Positions 1 through 6,675 of a DNA stretch of 64,000 nt are shown here, piece after piece (the stretch's first letter is position 1; each line of letters begins with the position of its first letter). The DNA is from a virus. Both the position numbers and the translations under genes were made by a program. The notes under the pieces were generated by a model. The model was not told the origin of the DNA. It ran no database searches and was given only the letters and a program-made list of their open reading frames with translations. The stretch covers positions 62,001 to 126,000 of IMG/VR virus record IMGVR_UViG_3300032236_001613. One strand, given 5' to 3'.

Positions 1-132
1 AGTGATGTGATAACGCAAACCGCCCGAGGCAGTGCCATTGCCCGAAAGCATACGAGCTACAGCACGCACACTCTTGAACGTGCGGCGCTCGCCCGAAGGA
101 AAAGTAACGTCAATCTTGATTGCCTTGTTCAT
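1..132 (-). CDS. small conserved protein, 3' end outside window
   Basis: Partial gene running off the left edge; the 44 visible codons start at an ATG at 132, with AGGAG a few bases upstream. It contains VARMLSGNGT-SGGLR, nearly identical to the product of 10198-10398 (VARMLSGNGTESGGLR), so the two are paralogues. Both start with a short basic beta-like stretch (DVTFPSGERRTF) and use the same promoter type. Function unknown; the size and pattern would suit a small nucleic-acid-binding protein, but that is a guess. Confidence 0.75.
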   Translation of the reverse strand, partial: MNKAIKIDVTFPSGERRTFKSVRAVARMLSGNGTASGGLRYHIT

Positions 133-178
133 GTCATTTGCTCCTGTTTGTGATGACATTTACTAACTCAACGCATGT

Positions 179-207
179 AGTCTACAGTCTTTTATCCAAC
201 CTGTCAA
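179..207 (-). promoter_or_regulatory. sigma70 promoter for gene 1-132
   Basis: Minus-strand TTGACA, 17-bp spacer, TAGACT, about 45 bp upstream of the start codon at 132. Confidence 0.65.
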
Positions 208-239
208 CTACTTTTTACCAACTTTCTTCAAACAATTTT

Positions 240-314
240 TGGTAGGACCGGAGAGATTCGAACTCTCGACCAACGGATTAAAAGTCCGCTGCTCTACCGC
301 TGAGCTACGATCCC
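240..314 (-). tRNA. tRNA-Lys(UUU)
   Basis: 75-nt cloverleaf read on the minus strand, 5' end at 314. Acceptor GGGATCG pairs with CGGTCCT (with a G-U at 1-72), the D arm is GCTC/GAGC, the anticodon stem GCGGA/TCCGT holds loop CTTTTAA (anticodon TTT), the T arm has GAGAG-TTCGAAT-CTCTC, and the 3' CCA is encoded. No intron. Confidence 0.95.
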
Positions 315-336
315 ATTCGAAACTAGTGTATACTAC

Positions 337-504
337 TTAATAAGCGTCTGTAACCTCGCGGTCCGTACGCCAGTTGTAGCGCAATTCCCGCTCATGGTCC
401 TTGGCACTCTTGTGTGTACGAGGACGGTTAAATGTGTTAAGATTGCGGGCTACAGGATTGCTCTTGCGGCGCCGGTTCTTGTCCAAATAGTTGTGATCGT
501 TCAC
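337..504 (-). CDS. small basic hypothetical protein
   Basis: 55 codons with a GTG start at 504, preceded by AGGAG at 7-nt spacing, and a TAA stop. The product is strongly basic and hydrophilic (RRRKS near the N-terminus, then RPRTHKS and RELRYNWRTDRE) with no membrane segment. A strong TTGACC/TATACT promoter sits just upstream, which supports a real gene despite its size. It may bind nucleic acid; no family recognised. Confidence 0.7.
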   Translation of the reverse strand: MNDHNYLDKNRRRKSNPVARNLNTFNRPRTHKSAKDHERELRYNWRTDREVTDAY

Positions 505-536
505 TGTCTGCTCCTGGCAGCGTTTAGTGTCTATAC

Positions 537-565
537 AGTATACGCAGCCCGTGGGGTAAGGTCAA
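537..565 (-). promoter_or_regulatory. sigma70 promoter for gene 337-504
   Basis: Minus-strand TTGACC, 17-bp spacer, TATACT. Spacer lacks the GGTAAAACC word seen at most early promoters here. Confidence 0.75.
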
Positions 566-641
566 CCACTCCCCAAGAAATATTTTTTTAAGCTTGAACT
601 AGGTCGTGGGGCAGGATCCCAAGATTTGGATCTCATGATTC

Positions 642-671
642 TTGACATCTTGTGGGGCAAAATCATATAAT
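642..671 (+). promoter_or_regulatory. plus-strand sigma70-like promoter
   Basis: TTGACA, 18-bp spacer, TATAAT. It points away from the minus-strand gene array into a stretch with no clear ORF; a stem-loop follows about 20 bp downstream. Confidence 0.55.
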
Positions 672-776
672 ATAGGCTGAAATTTGTGGCAAAAGTGCCA
701 CAAAATCGGAGGTTCTCTTGACCATTTCTTGAGATTTTGAGAGGAAAAGTTTAGAAAATTTTGGGCAAAATTGAGG

Positions 777-806
777 TTGACCTCCTCGGGGATGAGAGGC
801 TATGCT
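777..806 (+). promoter_or_regulatory. second plus-strand promoter-like sequence
   Basis: TTGACC, 18-bp spacer, TATGCT. Weaker -10 than the upstream site. Confidence 0.35.
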
Positions 807-967
807 AGAATACTTCTCTCACCTTTCGCCATCATTCTGGCCATTTTTTCGTCATTATTTCAGATGTTTTGGCCATTTTTTCTCATTGTTCTCATCAGAA
901 TTTCTACACACGGAGAGTGTGTATAGATTCAGAGTTTTATCGTTGTTAGTCGATGATGAGTCTACTG

Positions 968-1201
968 TTAATCAAAGTTACCAATGGATAGAGTCACGCT
1001 TGAACGGATTACGCGAGCCAAGAGTAGGATTGCAGCAGTATGTTGGATATCAAGCTGTTGAGTAGTCCAATGATAGTAGTTAACCACAGCCCAGTTCCAT
1101 AGTTGACTAACCAGTACAGCAGCGAATAGTACAGCTACGATTGTTAGAGCTGTGCGTAAGAACAGTTCGTTCCAGGAGGGTAGTTTGTTTGTGTCTAACA
1201 T
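968..1201 (-). CDS. small membrane protein
   Basis: 77 aa with one clear hydrophobic segment at about residues 15-38 (LRTALTIVAVLFAAVLVSQL), a short aromatic loop and a more polar second half. No family recognised. It has its own promoter (1238-1266) and an AAGGA motif upstream of the ATG. Likely an inner-membrane early protein of the phage. Confidence 0.65.
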   Translation of the reverse strand: MLDTNKLPSWNELFLRTALTIVAVLFAAVLVSQLWNWAVVNYYHWTTQQLDIQHTAAILLLARVIRSSVTLSIGNFD

Positions 1202-1237
1202 AGTGATCGGATCCTTATGTGTTAGTGTGTAGAGAGT

Positions 1238-1266
1238 ATTGTACGAGGGTTAGTTGGAGATGTCAA
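1238..1266 (-). promoter_or_regulatory. sigma70 promoter for gene 968-1201
   Basis: TTGACA, 17-bp spacer, TACAAT on the minus strand. Confidence 0.7.
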
Positions 1267-1273
1267 GTGTTAG

Positions 1274-1305
1274 TAAAAAATCTGCGCGATACGCTAGTGC
1301 GTAGT
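1274..1305 (-). terminator. possible rho-independent terminator
   Basis: Minus-strand stem TACGC-ACTA-GCGTA followed about 8 nt later by a run of six T, downstream of the gene ending at 1331. The gap between stem and T-run makes this weak. Confidence 0.3.
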
Positions 1306-1330
1306 ATTCTACAGCGGGGTATTATGGTCG

Positions 1331-1588
1331 TTAGGCAAAAGTATGTATCCAACGCCAGTCGCTGTACTTAAGTAGCAATAGAGTGTATTCTGGTGGAGTG
1401 TGTATAGTTAGCAGTTCGATATCGCCTCTTTCTATTAGAGGAGCTGCCACTTTGTATTCGCGTCGTCCAGGAGGGAGTTCTTTAACACAGTAGTGGGCAA
1501 ATGTCAGTTGATGATAGCCGCCCACTTCCTGTATGTAACATAACAAGTGATCGATTTTAAAGTATCTAGGCCAATTAGTTGCGATCAT
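1331..1588 (-). CDS. hypothetical protein
   Basis: About 85 aa from the ATG at 1588; the frame also allows a TTG at 1603. It overlaps the end of the upstream membrane gene by about 14 bp, so the two are probably translationally coupled. Composition is mixed and rich in aromatic residues (DWRWIHTF at the C-terminus). No family or motif recognised. Confidence 0.5.
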   Translation of the reverse strand: MIATNWPRYFKIDHLLCYIQEVGGYHQLTFAHYCVKELPPGRREYKVAAPLIERGDIELLTIHTPPEYTLLLLKYSDWRWIHTFA

Positions 1589-1766
1589 CGCGAGATAGTG
1601 CAAACAAGCGGTAGATATTGTAGACAGTAATCACTGCTGCTGCTGTAAAAATGATCTTCAGTAGGACTGCGCCCGCAGGTGGGTAGAGGTAAGCCACTAC
1701 GAAAACTGCAAAAATAGTAGCCAATAACAGGGCTGTCTTAGCAGCCGCAACCATATCGATATTCAT
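1575..1766 (-). CDS. small two-helix membrane protein
   Basis: 63 aa with two hydrophobic segments (about residues 8-28 and 31-52) and a charged C-terminal tail (ALSRDDRN). AAGGAGCAG precedes the ATG and a perfect promoter lies at 1796-1824. Unknown function; similar in form to the membrane proteins at 14846-15471. Confidence 0.7.
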   Translation of the reverse strand: MNIDMVAAAKTALLLATIFAVFVVAYLYPPAGAVLLKIIFTAAAVITVYNIYRLFALSRDDRN

Positions 1767-1795
1767 AATCTTCTGCTCCTTTTTAAAGTGTGTAC

Positions 1796-1824
1796 ATTAT
1801 ACTAGAGTTAGAGTCGGCTGTCAA
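1796..1824 (-). promoter_or_regulatory. sigma70 promoter for 1575-1766 operon
   Basis: TTGACA, 17 bp, TATAAT. The TGA stop of the upstream gene (ending at 1821) lies inside this -35 hexamer. Confidence 0.85.
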
Positions 1825-2210
1825 CGACGCTGCAGCAGCTCGGTCAAGCAGCGGGCCAAGTAGTAGTCTTCGTGCTCAATAGCACGTACAGCCAAACTTT
1901 TGACATTAGCCCAAAGATCGGGTTGACTGTCCTCTGCAGCGTAGTGTTCTTCGACCTGCACACCACGAGTCTTCAACTGCTCAATCAACTCTGGATAGGC
2001 TGCGTCGTTGCGAACATAAACACCCTGTTCGCTGTCGTAGACCTGCGTGTTGACTCTAAGCCGCACCGGGTCCAGAGTCTCAGTAACAGCTTTGGACTGC
2101 CGAAGATCCATGCTGGTCAACTCGCGAATGGCCTTAATCACCCGAACACGATAATCGCCCAGACTTTCTGCGGGCATGACGATGGTGATCTCTTTGGGCA
2201 AACGGATCAT
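1821..2210 (-). CDS. ribosomal protein L7/L12 C-terminal-domain-like protein
   Basis: 129 aa from the ATG at 2210, chosen because AAGGAG and a perfect promoter lie just upstream; the longer frame would read through that promoter. Residues 7-50 (VMPAES...RVIKAIRELTSMDLRQSKAV) match the bL12 C-terminal pattern ([20 protein letters not shown]), and a later helix plus strand (AYPELIEQLKTRGVQVEE) matches the end of that fold; an insertion lies between. An extra helical tail follows. In ribosomes this domain recruits translation GTPases, and viral L12 homologues have been reported. Here the N-terminal dimerisation domain and hinge are missing, so a ribosome-modifying role is inference. Confidence 0.6.
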   Translation of the reverse strand: MIRLPKEITIVMPAESLGDYRVRVIKAIRELTSMDLRQSKAVTETLDPVRLRVNTQVYDSEQGVYVRNDAAYPELIEQLKTRGVQVEEHYAAEDSQPDLWANVKSLAVRAIEHEDYYLARCLTELLQRR

Positions 2211-2237
2211 ATCTAGCTCCTTAGTTAGTAAGCCGTT

Positions 2238-2266
2238 ATTATACTGGAGTTTTACCAGAATGTCAA
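2238..2266 (-). promoter_or_regulatory. early sigma70 promoter (L12-like gene)
   Basis: TTGACA, 17-bp spacer containing TCTGGTAAAACTCC, TATAAT. Fixes the start of the downstream gene at 2210. Confidence 0.9.
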
Positions 2267-2434
2267 ATAGACCCGGGCTAACTCTAGACAATTACATTGC
2301 CGAAAGTTTGCTATCTTGTCCAACCCCCGGGCAGCTGGACTCAACAGGGTTATGTACTCATTTCGTAATGCAGAGCAGCGGCTACCAAAACCCTGCTAAC
2401 ACCTTGCCCGGCTCTGTTTTGTCATTACCCGTAC
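2267..2434 (-). ncRNA. possible structured RNA or long leader with its own promoter
   Basis: About 165 bp between two tandem promoters with no usable ORF on the minus strand: the ATG-started frames stop after 8 and 3 codons. It contains CAGGGTT and AACCCTG that can pair across about 45 nt, plus GC-rich inverted pieces around CCCGGGGG. A full promoter (2435-2462) without an ORF suggests a small RNA or a leader for the L12-like gene. Confidence 0.35.
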
Positions 2435-2462
2435 ATTATAGCAGGTTTTACCAGAATGTCAA
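2435..2462 (-). promoter_or_regulatory. early sigma70 promoter without downstream ORF
   Basis: TTGACA, 16-bp spacer with TCTGGTAAAACC, TATAAT. The stop TGA of gene 2459-3001 is inside the -35. The next 165 bp have no ORF before another promoter. Confidence 0.85.
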
Positions 2463-3001
2463 GCCCGATCTACAGGTTGCCAAATACACTGATCCCAAGT
2501 GGATACTTTGATGTGGTCTTGACTGTCCGTATCGGATTGTGCTAGAAATAGCTCCTCGTATTCGGCCGGATTGTAGGCTATTAGATTGTCTACTTCCATG
2601 CCAAACGGAACGTCGCTTTCTTGATCCTGAAACACCCAACGTCCGGGTTCAATTTCACGCATAGCGAACCGTTCACGAGCTTCTTCGTCAAGTCCTACTA
2701 CACGTAGGCAATGACAGGGCTTGCCGTTTGTAGAGTTGTATAGTGCTTCACTAGTGATCACGTAATAATAGTTAGATCCACTATCTTCCATAGGCTTACG
2801 CTCGCGTACTCGATCGCCGACCTTAAATGGGCTAGGGATCTGTCTGTTCTTTCGAGCAGTAGCAGCCAATTCATCCATTTCTTTTATAAATTCCTTCAAC
2901 TTATCCGTATGCTCTTGTTCTTTTTTTGTAGACTTGATTAACTGGTTGATCAACCAGTATACGATTAATACTCCAATGATACATTGTACGATCATGACCA
3001 T
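2459..3001 (-). CDS. membrane-anchored protein with KVGDRVR / CIWQP domain
   Basis: 180 aa. Residues 1-20 form an N-terminal membrane anchor; a charged helix follows, then FKVGDRVRERKP (about residues 59-70, an SH3-like start) and a C-terminal W-D-QCIWQP. The same two marks occur in 12988-13353 (FKVGQRVR and W-S-QCIWQP), so a domain is shared. GGAGGAG lies 8 nt before the ATG, inside the end of the upstream coiled-coil gene. Function unknown. Confidence 0.7.
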   Translation of the reverse strand: MVMIVQCIIGVLIVYWLINQLIKSTKKEQEHTDKLKEFIKEMDELAATARKNRQIPSPFKVGDRVRERKPMEDSGSNYYYVITSEALYNSTNGKPCHCLRVVGLDEEARERFAMREIEPGRWVFQDQESDVPFGMEVDNLIAYNPAEYEELFLAQSDTDSQDHIKVSTWDQCIWQPVDRA

Positions 3002-3004
3002 GGT

Positions 3005-3373
3005 TTATACTCCTCCAAACCAGCTAGTATACCAAGACTTTTTGGGTTTATACTGTTCTTGCTGTTTAGCTTCGCGTGCTATATACTCTTGTTCCTTATA
3101 GGCGGCCAGTTCTCGACGAGCGTCACGGCCATTTTCGATAGCTTGCTCCAAATCTCGTCGGTTTTGATATGCCCGATGATGTAGGTGATCAATTTCTTCG
3201 GCAGCTTCTCTTATTTGTCGTTTGTAGTCTGCTAACAAGGCAGCGGAACGTGCAGTTTCATCTTTAAGTTCTTGGATGTGCAGGCGCTGTAATTCCACAA
3301 TGGTGGTGCTATCTGCCAACATAGTGGCCAATTGGTCTTTGTCCAAATTAAGCAGATCGGGTTTGCTCAACAT
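3005..3373 (-). CDS. coiled-coil protein
   Basis: 122 aa, almost wholly helical with heptad-like spacing over residues 8-100 and a basic, aromatic tail (KKSWYTSWFGGV). Comparable aromatic tail in 9840-10145 (PWYKRLFS). Middle gene of a three-gene operon (3574 to 2459) read from the promoter at 3606-3634. Possibly structural or a scaffold; no family recognised. Confidence 0.7.
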   Translation of the reverse strand: MLSKPDLLNLDKDQLATMLADSTTIVELQRLHIQELKDETARSAALLADYKRQIREAAEEIDHLHHRAYQNRRDLEQAIENGRDARRELAAYKEQEYIAREAKQQEQYKPKKSWYTSWFGGV

Positions 3374-3376
3374 TGT

Positions 3377-3574
3377 TTACTCCTTTTCTTTAAACTCGGG
3401 CATATGCTGAGACCAATCATATGTACCTACTTCATGATCCTCAGTCGGTTCTGGCAGTTGGAGTTTCAAAGCTTTGATCTCATCTTTAAGAGCACGGTTC
3501 TTGGCACGCAGGCCTGCTACAGTTTTCTCCAGCTGCTCACTGTACTCTTCGTAACTAAATTTGGGTCGAGACAT
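3377..3574 (-). CDS. small coiled-coil protein
   Basis: 65 aa with a coiled coil over residues 10-40 (LEKTVAGLRAKNRALKDEIK) and an acidic C-terminus. First gene after the promoter at 3606-3634; GGAGCAACAG precedes the start codon. Function unknown; may pair with the coiled-coil protein encoded just downstream. Confidence 0.7.
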   Translation of the reverse strand: MSRPKFSYEEYSEQLEKTVAGLRAKNRALKDEIKALKLQLPEPTEDHEVGTYDWSQHMPEFKEKE

Positions 3575-3605
3575 TTCTGTTGCTCCTTACTGTCTAAGTG
3601 CGTAT

Positions 3606-3634
3606 ATTATACTAAGGTTTTACCGAAAGGTCAA
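3606..3634 (-). promoter_or_regulatory. early sigma70 promoter (3574-2459 operon)
   Basis: TTGACC, 17-bp spacer TTTCGGTAAAACCTTAG, TATAAT. Confidence 0.9.
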
Positions 3635-3636
3635 GT

Positions 3637-3888
3637 CTATTTTTCAGTTTTGATTGCCTTAGCCACCATAGCTTCAATTTCTTTAACCACAGCAGCCAGT
3701 ATTGAACGGTAATATAATGATAGATTGTGTGCTATAACCCACACGATAGCCAATGTCCCGTAGAAGATCTTAGGTGGTTCGTGCCATAGTAAGGCACCTA
3801 GTGAGGTCCATGCAGCAATAGCGATAGCGAGCCGCTGTAGCAGCTCGCTTCGGCTAATGTTAGTAGTTACTCGAACTTCACTCACCAT
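3637..3888 (-). CDS. small membrane protein coupled to AAA+ ATPase
   Basis: 83 aa from the ATG at 3888, whose A is shared with the TGA stop of the ATPase gene (TGATG), a sign of translational coupling. Two hydrophobic segments (about residues 18-36 and 45-62) are followed by a helical charged tail. It may anchor or regulate the ATPase at the membrane; this is inferred from position only. Confidence 0.65.
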   Translation of the reverse strand: MVSEVRVTTNISRSELLQRLAIAIAAWTSLGALLWHEPPKIFYGTLAIVWVIAHNLSLYYRSILAAVVKEIEAMVAKAIKTEK

Positions 3889-4727
3889 CAAACCCGCTTC
3901 ATGCAAGTAATTTCAGCGAAGTTCGTCCAACTGTCCGGAAAGGCTACCTTCAAGTCTGCAATCTTAATCACAGCACGACATGACAGCTCCAACATACGCT
4001 CGCTATTATCATGAATGAAGTCAAGAATTGCTTTCTTTTCTTCTTCTTCGAAGCTGTACTTCTGCAGCATACCTGATTCAGTAACGTGACGCAGCCAGAT
4101 CAGCTTTTCACGATCGGTATCCATCTGTAGGTCAATGTAGTGGCAACGCGACTCAATCGCCTTCAAGTGGTTACGGAGTTTCTTAGAGCGCACGAAATCA
4201 AACTTCAAGTTGGTAATGAAGATTGCGCCACCCAAGAACTCAAAGCGATCTGGAATACCTTCACGTCGTAGCAAGCGACTGTCCTTGTTCCATGAAATGA
4301 AACGACGTTCGCTACTGTCAAGAGCGCCTTTAAGAGTGTTCAAGCTCTCTTCTTCTTCAAGTACAGTATCACAGTCGTCAAAGCCGATCACGTTCTTTTC
4401 TTCGCGGAACTCAAAGAGTTTAGCATATAGACCAATGCTAGATGCTGTACCTTTGACAATCTCATAGCGTGGCTTGCGACCGGCCAGTAGATTAAACAGA
4501 TCATCCTTAGCCAGGATTTCGCCTACGCCGTGGCTCTTGCCTACGCCAGCAGGACCTGATACAATAAGAGCACGAACGTGGCCTTGCTTAACGGCGCGGG
4601 TTACGTCGTGGAATACCTTAAAACGATTTTGCAAGCGGGTAAGAATCTGTGCATCAGTTTCTTTAGCAACAGACTTAGCAACGTCGGCAATACGATCCTG
4701 ATCCAATTCAATGGTGCTTTTGGTCAT
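3888..4727 (-). CDS. AAA+ family ATPase
   Basis: 279 aa. Walker A GPAGVGKSH at residues 58-66, Walker B-like NVIGFDDCD at 112-120, and a sensor-1-like strand AIFITNLKFD near 168-177 place it in the P-loop AAA+ class. The strong DDCD and preceding hydrophobic strand suggest an active ATPase. No nuclease, helicase or protease domain is attached, so the substrate is unknown; small AAA+ proteins in phages act as loaders or remodelers. First gene from promoter 4772-4800, coupled to a membrane protein. Confidence 0.85.
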   Translation of the reverse strand: MTKSTIELDQDRIADVAKSVAKETDAQILTRLQNRFKVFHDVTRAVKQGHVRALIVSGPAGVGKSHGVGEILAKDDLFNLLAGRKPRYEIVKGTASSIGLYAKLFEFREEKNVIGFDDCDTVLEEEESLNTLKGALDSSERRFISWNKDSRLLRREGIPDRFEFLGGAIFITNLKFDFVRSKKLRNHLKAIESRCHYIDLQMDTDREKLIWLRHVTESGMLQKYSFEEEEKKAILDFIHDNSERMLELSCRAVIKIADLKVAFPDSWTNFAEITCMKRV

Positions 4728-4771
4728 TTAAGGTCCTTAAAAAGTAGAATTAATTACGCATCAACAGGTAT

Positions 4772-4800
4772 ATTATACTGCAAAGACCCTAATGGGTCAA
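4772..4800 (-). promoter_or_regulatory. sigma70 promoter (ATPase operon)
   Basis: TTGACC, 17 bp, TATAAT. Spacer lacks GGTAAAACC. Confidence 0.85.
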
Positions 4801-5082
4801 TTAAGACTTAGTATCTTTGAGTACTCGTTTAATCATCTTCTGAAGCATTTGGTTGTTCGACTCGGAATCTTCTAGTTCGGCAGTCAAACGGGCGACCTGA
4901 GCAGTCAAACGCTCAACTTCGATCTTTTGGCGCTCTAGATCGTTCTGTAACTGCTGCTGTTGGGTTCGCGCATTCTGGGCGTCTAGTTTATATGCGTCAC
5001 GGCTTTTGATAGCTAGGGCTGCTAGCTCCATAAGCGGAGTGTCTGCAGTAGGTACAGGGTTATTGGCGGGTTCTAGTTTCAT
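4801..5082 (-). CDS. coiled-coil protein
   Basis: 93 aa. Proline-rich first 15 residues, then a long helix with clear heptads (QQLQNDLERQKIEVERLTAQ, then VARLTAELEDSES) and a basic end. Single-gene transcript from 5125-5153. Function unknown. Confidence 0.7.
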   Translation of the reverse strand: MKLEPANNPVPTADTPLMELAALAIKSRDAYKLDAQNARTQQQQLQNDLERQKIEVERLTAQVARLTAELEDSESNNQMLQKMIKRVLKDTKS

Positions 5083-5124
5083 AGTATGGACATCCTTCTA
5101 GTGTAGTAATTATCCAGGTAGATA

Positions 5125-5153
5125 ACTATACACTAGAAGTTTTGGATAGTCAA
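5125..5153 (-). promoter_or_regulatory. sigma70 promoter for 4801-5082
   Basis: TTGACT, 17 bp, TATAGT. Confidence 0.7.
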
Positions 5154-5158
5154 CCAGA

Positions 5159-5365
5159 TTATTCTGCAAATTCTTGCTCTTGGTAGTAAGCCAAGAGTTC
5201 GCGTTGAATAGTAGGAATCATCTCACCATCGCTTTCAATAGTAAAGCGGATAGGTGCATGACGCCAACTCTGTGTACGCTGGAACTCAGCGAACAGTTTT
5301 CGATGTCGAGCATTAGTTACATCAAACAATTCGTAAGGACGCATATGCAGATTCAATCGGCTCAT
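5159..5365 (-). CDS. conserved small phage protein
   Basis: 68 aa with the pattern HMRPYELFDVTNARHRKLFAEF, then W-R-HAPIRF and IQRELLAYY. I recognise this as a small protein type widespread in phages of aquatic and soil bacteria, without known function. AAGGAG precedes the ATG. Second gene after 5381-5662. Confidence 0.75.
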   Translation of the reverse strand: MSRLNLHMRPYELFDVTNARHRKLFAEFQRTQSWRHAPIRFTIESDGEMIPTIQRELLAYYQEQEFAE

Positions 5366-5380
5366 GGTCGTTCTCCTTAG

Positions 5381-5662
5381 TTAGGCTGCAACGGATTCGG
5401 ATTTCTTCTGTGTCTTAGTGCGCCGGGCTAGGCCGTCTTCAAGAGCTGCACGGACCTCAGCACGCCCATCATCAAAGTCAATGCTGATCAAGTATTCGAT
5501 AGCAGCGATCTTAGTCATGGGTTCGGGCAATTCGATCATATCAATGCAGTCATGATCAGTTTTGGCCAAAACCTTAACGCGAGCTGCATCGGTAGCAAAC
5601 CTGGTTTTGAACTGGCCTTTCAAACGGCTAACGCCGGCGTGTGTAAAAAGTTTATCAGTCAT
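5381..5662 (-). CDS. hypothetical protein
   Basis: 93 aa with basic termini and an acidic middle (IDFDDGRAEVRAALEDGLARR). Predicted mixed alpha/beta. Own promoter at 5692-5720 and an SD-like GAGGAG. Operon with 5159-5365. No family recognised. Confidence 0.7.
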   Translation of the reverse strand: MTDKLFTHAGVSRLKGQFKTRFATDAARVKVLAKTDHDCIDMIELPEPMTKIAAIEYLISIDFDDGRAEVRAALEDGLARRTKTQKKSESVAA

Positions 5663-5691
5663 TTTGTCAACTCCTCTGTCTGTGTGCGTGT

Positions 5692-5720
5692 ATTATACGA
5701 AACACAGACAGAGTTGTCAA
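5692..5720 (-). promoter_or_regulatory. sigma70 promoter for 5381-5662
   Basis: TTGACA, 17 bp, TATAAT; consensus hexamers at ideal spacing, different spacer sequence. Confidence 0.85.
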
Positions 5721-5726
5721 CCATTT

Positions 5727-6011
5727 TTAGTTCAAGCGTGGTGGTTCAGGATCGTATTCATCTTCGGTAGCGTACTGGTCTTCTGGATCGTAAGGCATAG
5801 TAGTCTCCTCTGTATCAGTGTCGTTATCAGTGTCAATCTCTTCCTCGTAGAATTCTCTAGCGGAATCGAGTTCGTCCTCAAAGTCGTCATCGCAGTAGTG
5901 CATAATATCGGCCAAAAGATCTGCAGGGCAAGTCCAAGTGGTGCCGTCGTTGCTAGCCAGCAGATCACGGATACGCTGCACAGCCTGTTGGTGTAGGGTC
6001 AAAGTAGTCAT
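5727..6011 (-). CDS. acidic hypothetical protein
   Basis: 94 aa from the ATG at 6011, which follows AAAGGAGCACGG; the longer frame starts inside the leader and is less likely. N-terminal helix (TLHQQAVQRIRDLLAS), then a very acidic second half (DDDFEDELD, EEEIDTDNDTDTEE). Strongly acidic small early phage proteins are often DNA mimics or binders of basic host proteins, but nothing here proves it. Confidence 0.65.
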   Translation of the reverse strand: MTTLTLHQQAVQRIRDLLASNDGTTWTCPADLLADIMHYCDDDFEDELDSAREFYEEEIDTDNDTDTEETTMPYDPEDQYATEDEYDPEPPRLN

Positions 6012-6038
6012 TGTCCGTGCTCCTTTTGTTAAGTGTAT

Positions 6039-6067
6039 ATTATACAATCAACTAGGTATTGAGTCAA
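6039..6067 (-). promoter_or_regulatory. sigma70 promoter for 5727-6011
   Basis: TTGACT, 17 bp, TATAAT. Confidence 0.85.
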
Positions 6068-6424
6068 CTATTCGTCATTGTCGCATATTTCGCAAGGTTC
6101 CCAAGGTAATGCTCCGTGTGTGCAAGGTTTAGGGTCAGATTTCTTGGGAAGTGGAAGGTTCTTTAAAGGAGTAGTGCTGAATTCAGCAGATCGAACTACT
6201 CTTTTTAGTTCGTTGTCCCGAACTCTTTTATGAATGGGCTTTTCTTTTGCTGGGGTATCTCTTTCTGGAGGTTTTGAGTTCCTCAGTGTTTGTATCAAAC
6301 TATCTGTGTGAGCTACAGCAGATTGTGCTATCTTTATAGGATCCAATTTTTCGTTTGCTATGTTAGCCAACATTCCTTGCATGGCCATAGCCGCGATTTG
6401 CTCTCGTTTAGTTAAGTGCTTCAT
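6068..6424 (-). CDS. conserved phage protein with C-terminal Cys/His motif
   Basis: 118 aa. The start MKHLTKREQIAAMAMQGMLA is a recurrent N-terminus of small phage proteins. A basic linker follows, and the C-terminus CTHGALPWEPCEICDND may hold a zinc (C-x-H...C-x-x-C). Single gene behind promoter 6447-6475. Function unknown. Confidence 0.75.
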   Translation of the reverse strand: MKHLTKREQIAAMAMQGMLANIANEKLDPIKIAQSAVAHTDSLIQTLRNSKPPERDTPAKEKPIHKRVRDNELKRVVRSAEFSTTPLKNLPLPKKSDPKPCTHGALPWEPCEICDNDE

Positions 6425-6446
6425 CTCTATATACCTTTGATGATAC

Positions 6447-6475
6447 AGTATACAGAGATTCTAACCTATTGTCAA
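6447..6475 (-). promoter_or_regulatory. sigma70 promoter for 6068-6424
   Basis: TTGACA, 17 bp, TATACT. The TGA stop of gene 6472-6672 is nested in the -35. Confidence 0.8.
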
Positions 6476-6672
6476 TCGGGTTTTTTGAGCCAAAACTCCG
6501 CATCGTGTGCTATGCATTCTAGTGTGCCTGCGCCCGGGTAGTGGCGTAGAATGTGCATAGCACGTTCGCGCAAGTGTCGAGGGACTCTGGGTGTGGCTTT
6601 TGGGTTTAAGAGTTCTACTAAGAAGCGTTCTGCTGCTAGTAGAGCGCGATATCGTTCATCGGGTAGGGTCAT
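6472..6672 (-). CDS. BPSL0761-like small protein
   Basis: 66 aa. MTLPDERYRALLAAERFLVEL, then P-R-V-P-x-x-LRERA, LRHYP and a C-terminal aspartate/tryptophan segment match what I recall of the BPSL0761 family of small proteins of beta- and gammaproteobacteria and their phages. Last gene of the nine-gene operon starting at 8976. Function unknown. Confidence 0.7.
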   Translation of the reverse strand: MTLPDERYRALLAAERFLVELLNPKATPRVPRHLRERAMHILRHYPGAGTLECIAHDAEFWLKKPD

Positions 6673-6675
6673 TTA

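Larger units (their letters stand above)
570..967. other. intergenic stretch with plus-strand promoters, no clear gene
   Basis: About 400 bp without a convincing CDS. It holds two plus-strand promoter-like sequences (642-671 and 777-806), a perfect 8-bp stem with a 4-nt loop (TTGTGGCA-AAAG-TGCCACAA) near 688-707, and two copies of TGGCCATTTTTTC near 838-850 and 870-882. The only plus-strand reading frame (from 802) has atypical composition. It may encode a small regulatory RNA or act as a replication or regulatory site. Confidence 0.4.

Noticed and set aside
802-1065. 87-codon plus-strand frame behind the promoter at 777-806
   Set aside because: Phe/Ser/His-rich low-complexity sequence, no SD, overlaps the end of a good minus-strand membrane gene.
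2211-2291. Longer N-terminus for the L12-like protein
   Set aside because: It would run through the promoter at 2238-2266; the ATG at 2210 has a good SD.
5562-5996. 144-codon plus-strand frame
   Set aside because: Antisense to two minus-strand genes with promoters and SD sites; hydrophobic composition arises from acidic codons on the other strand.
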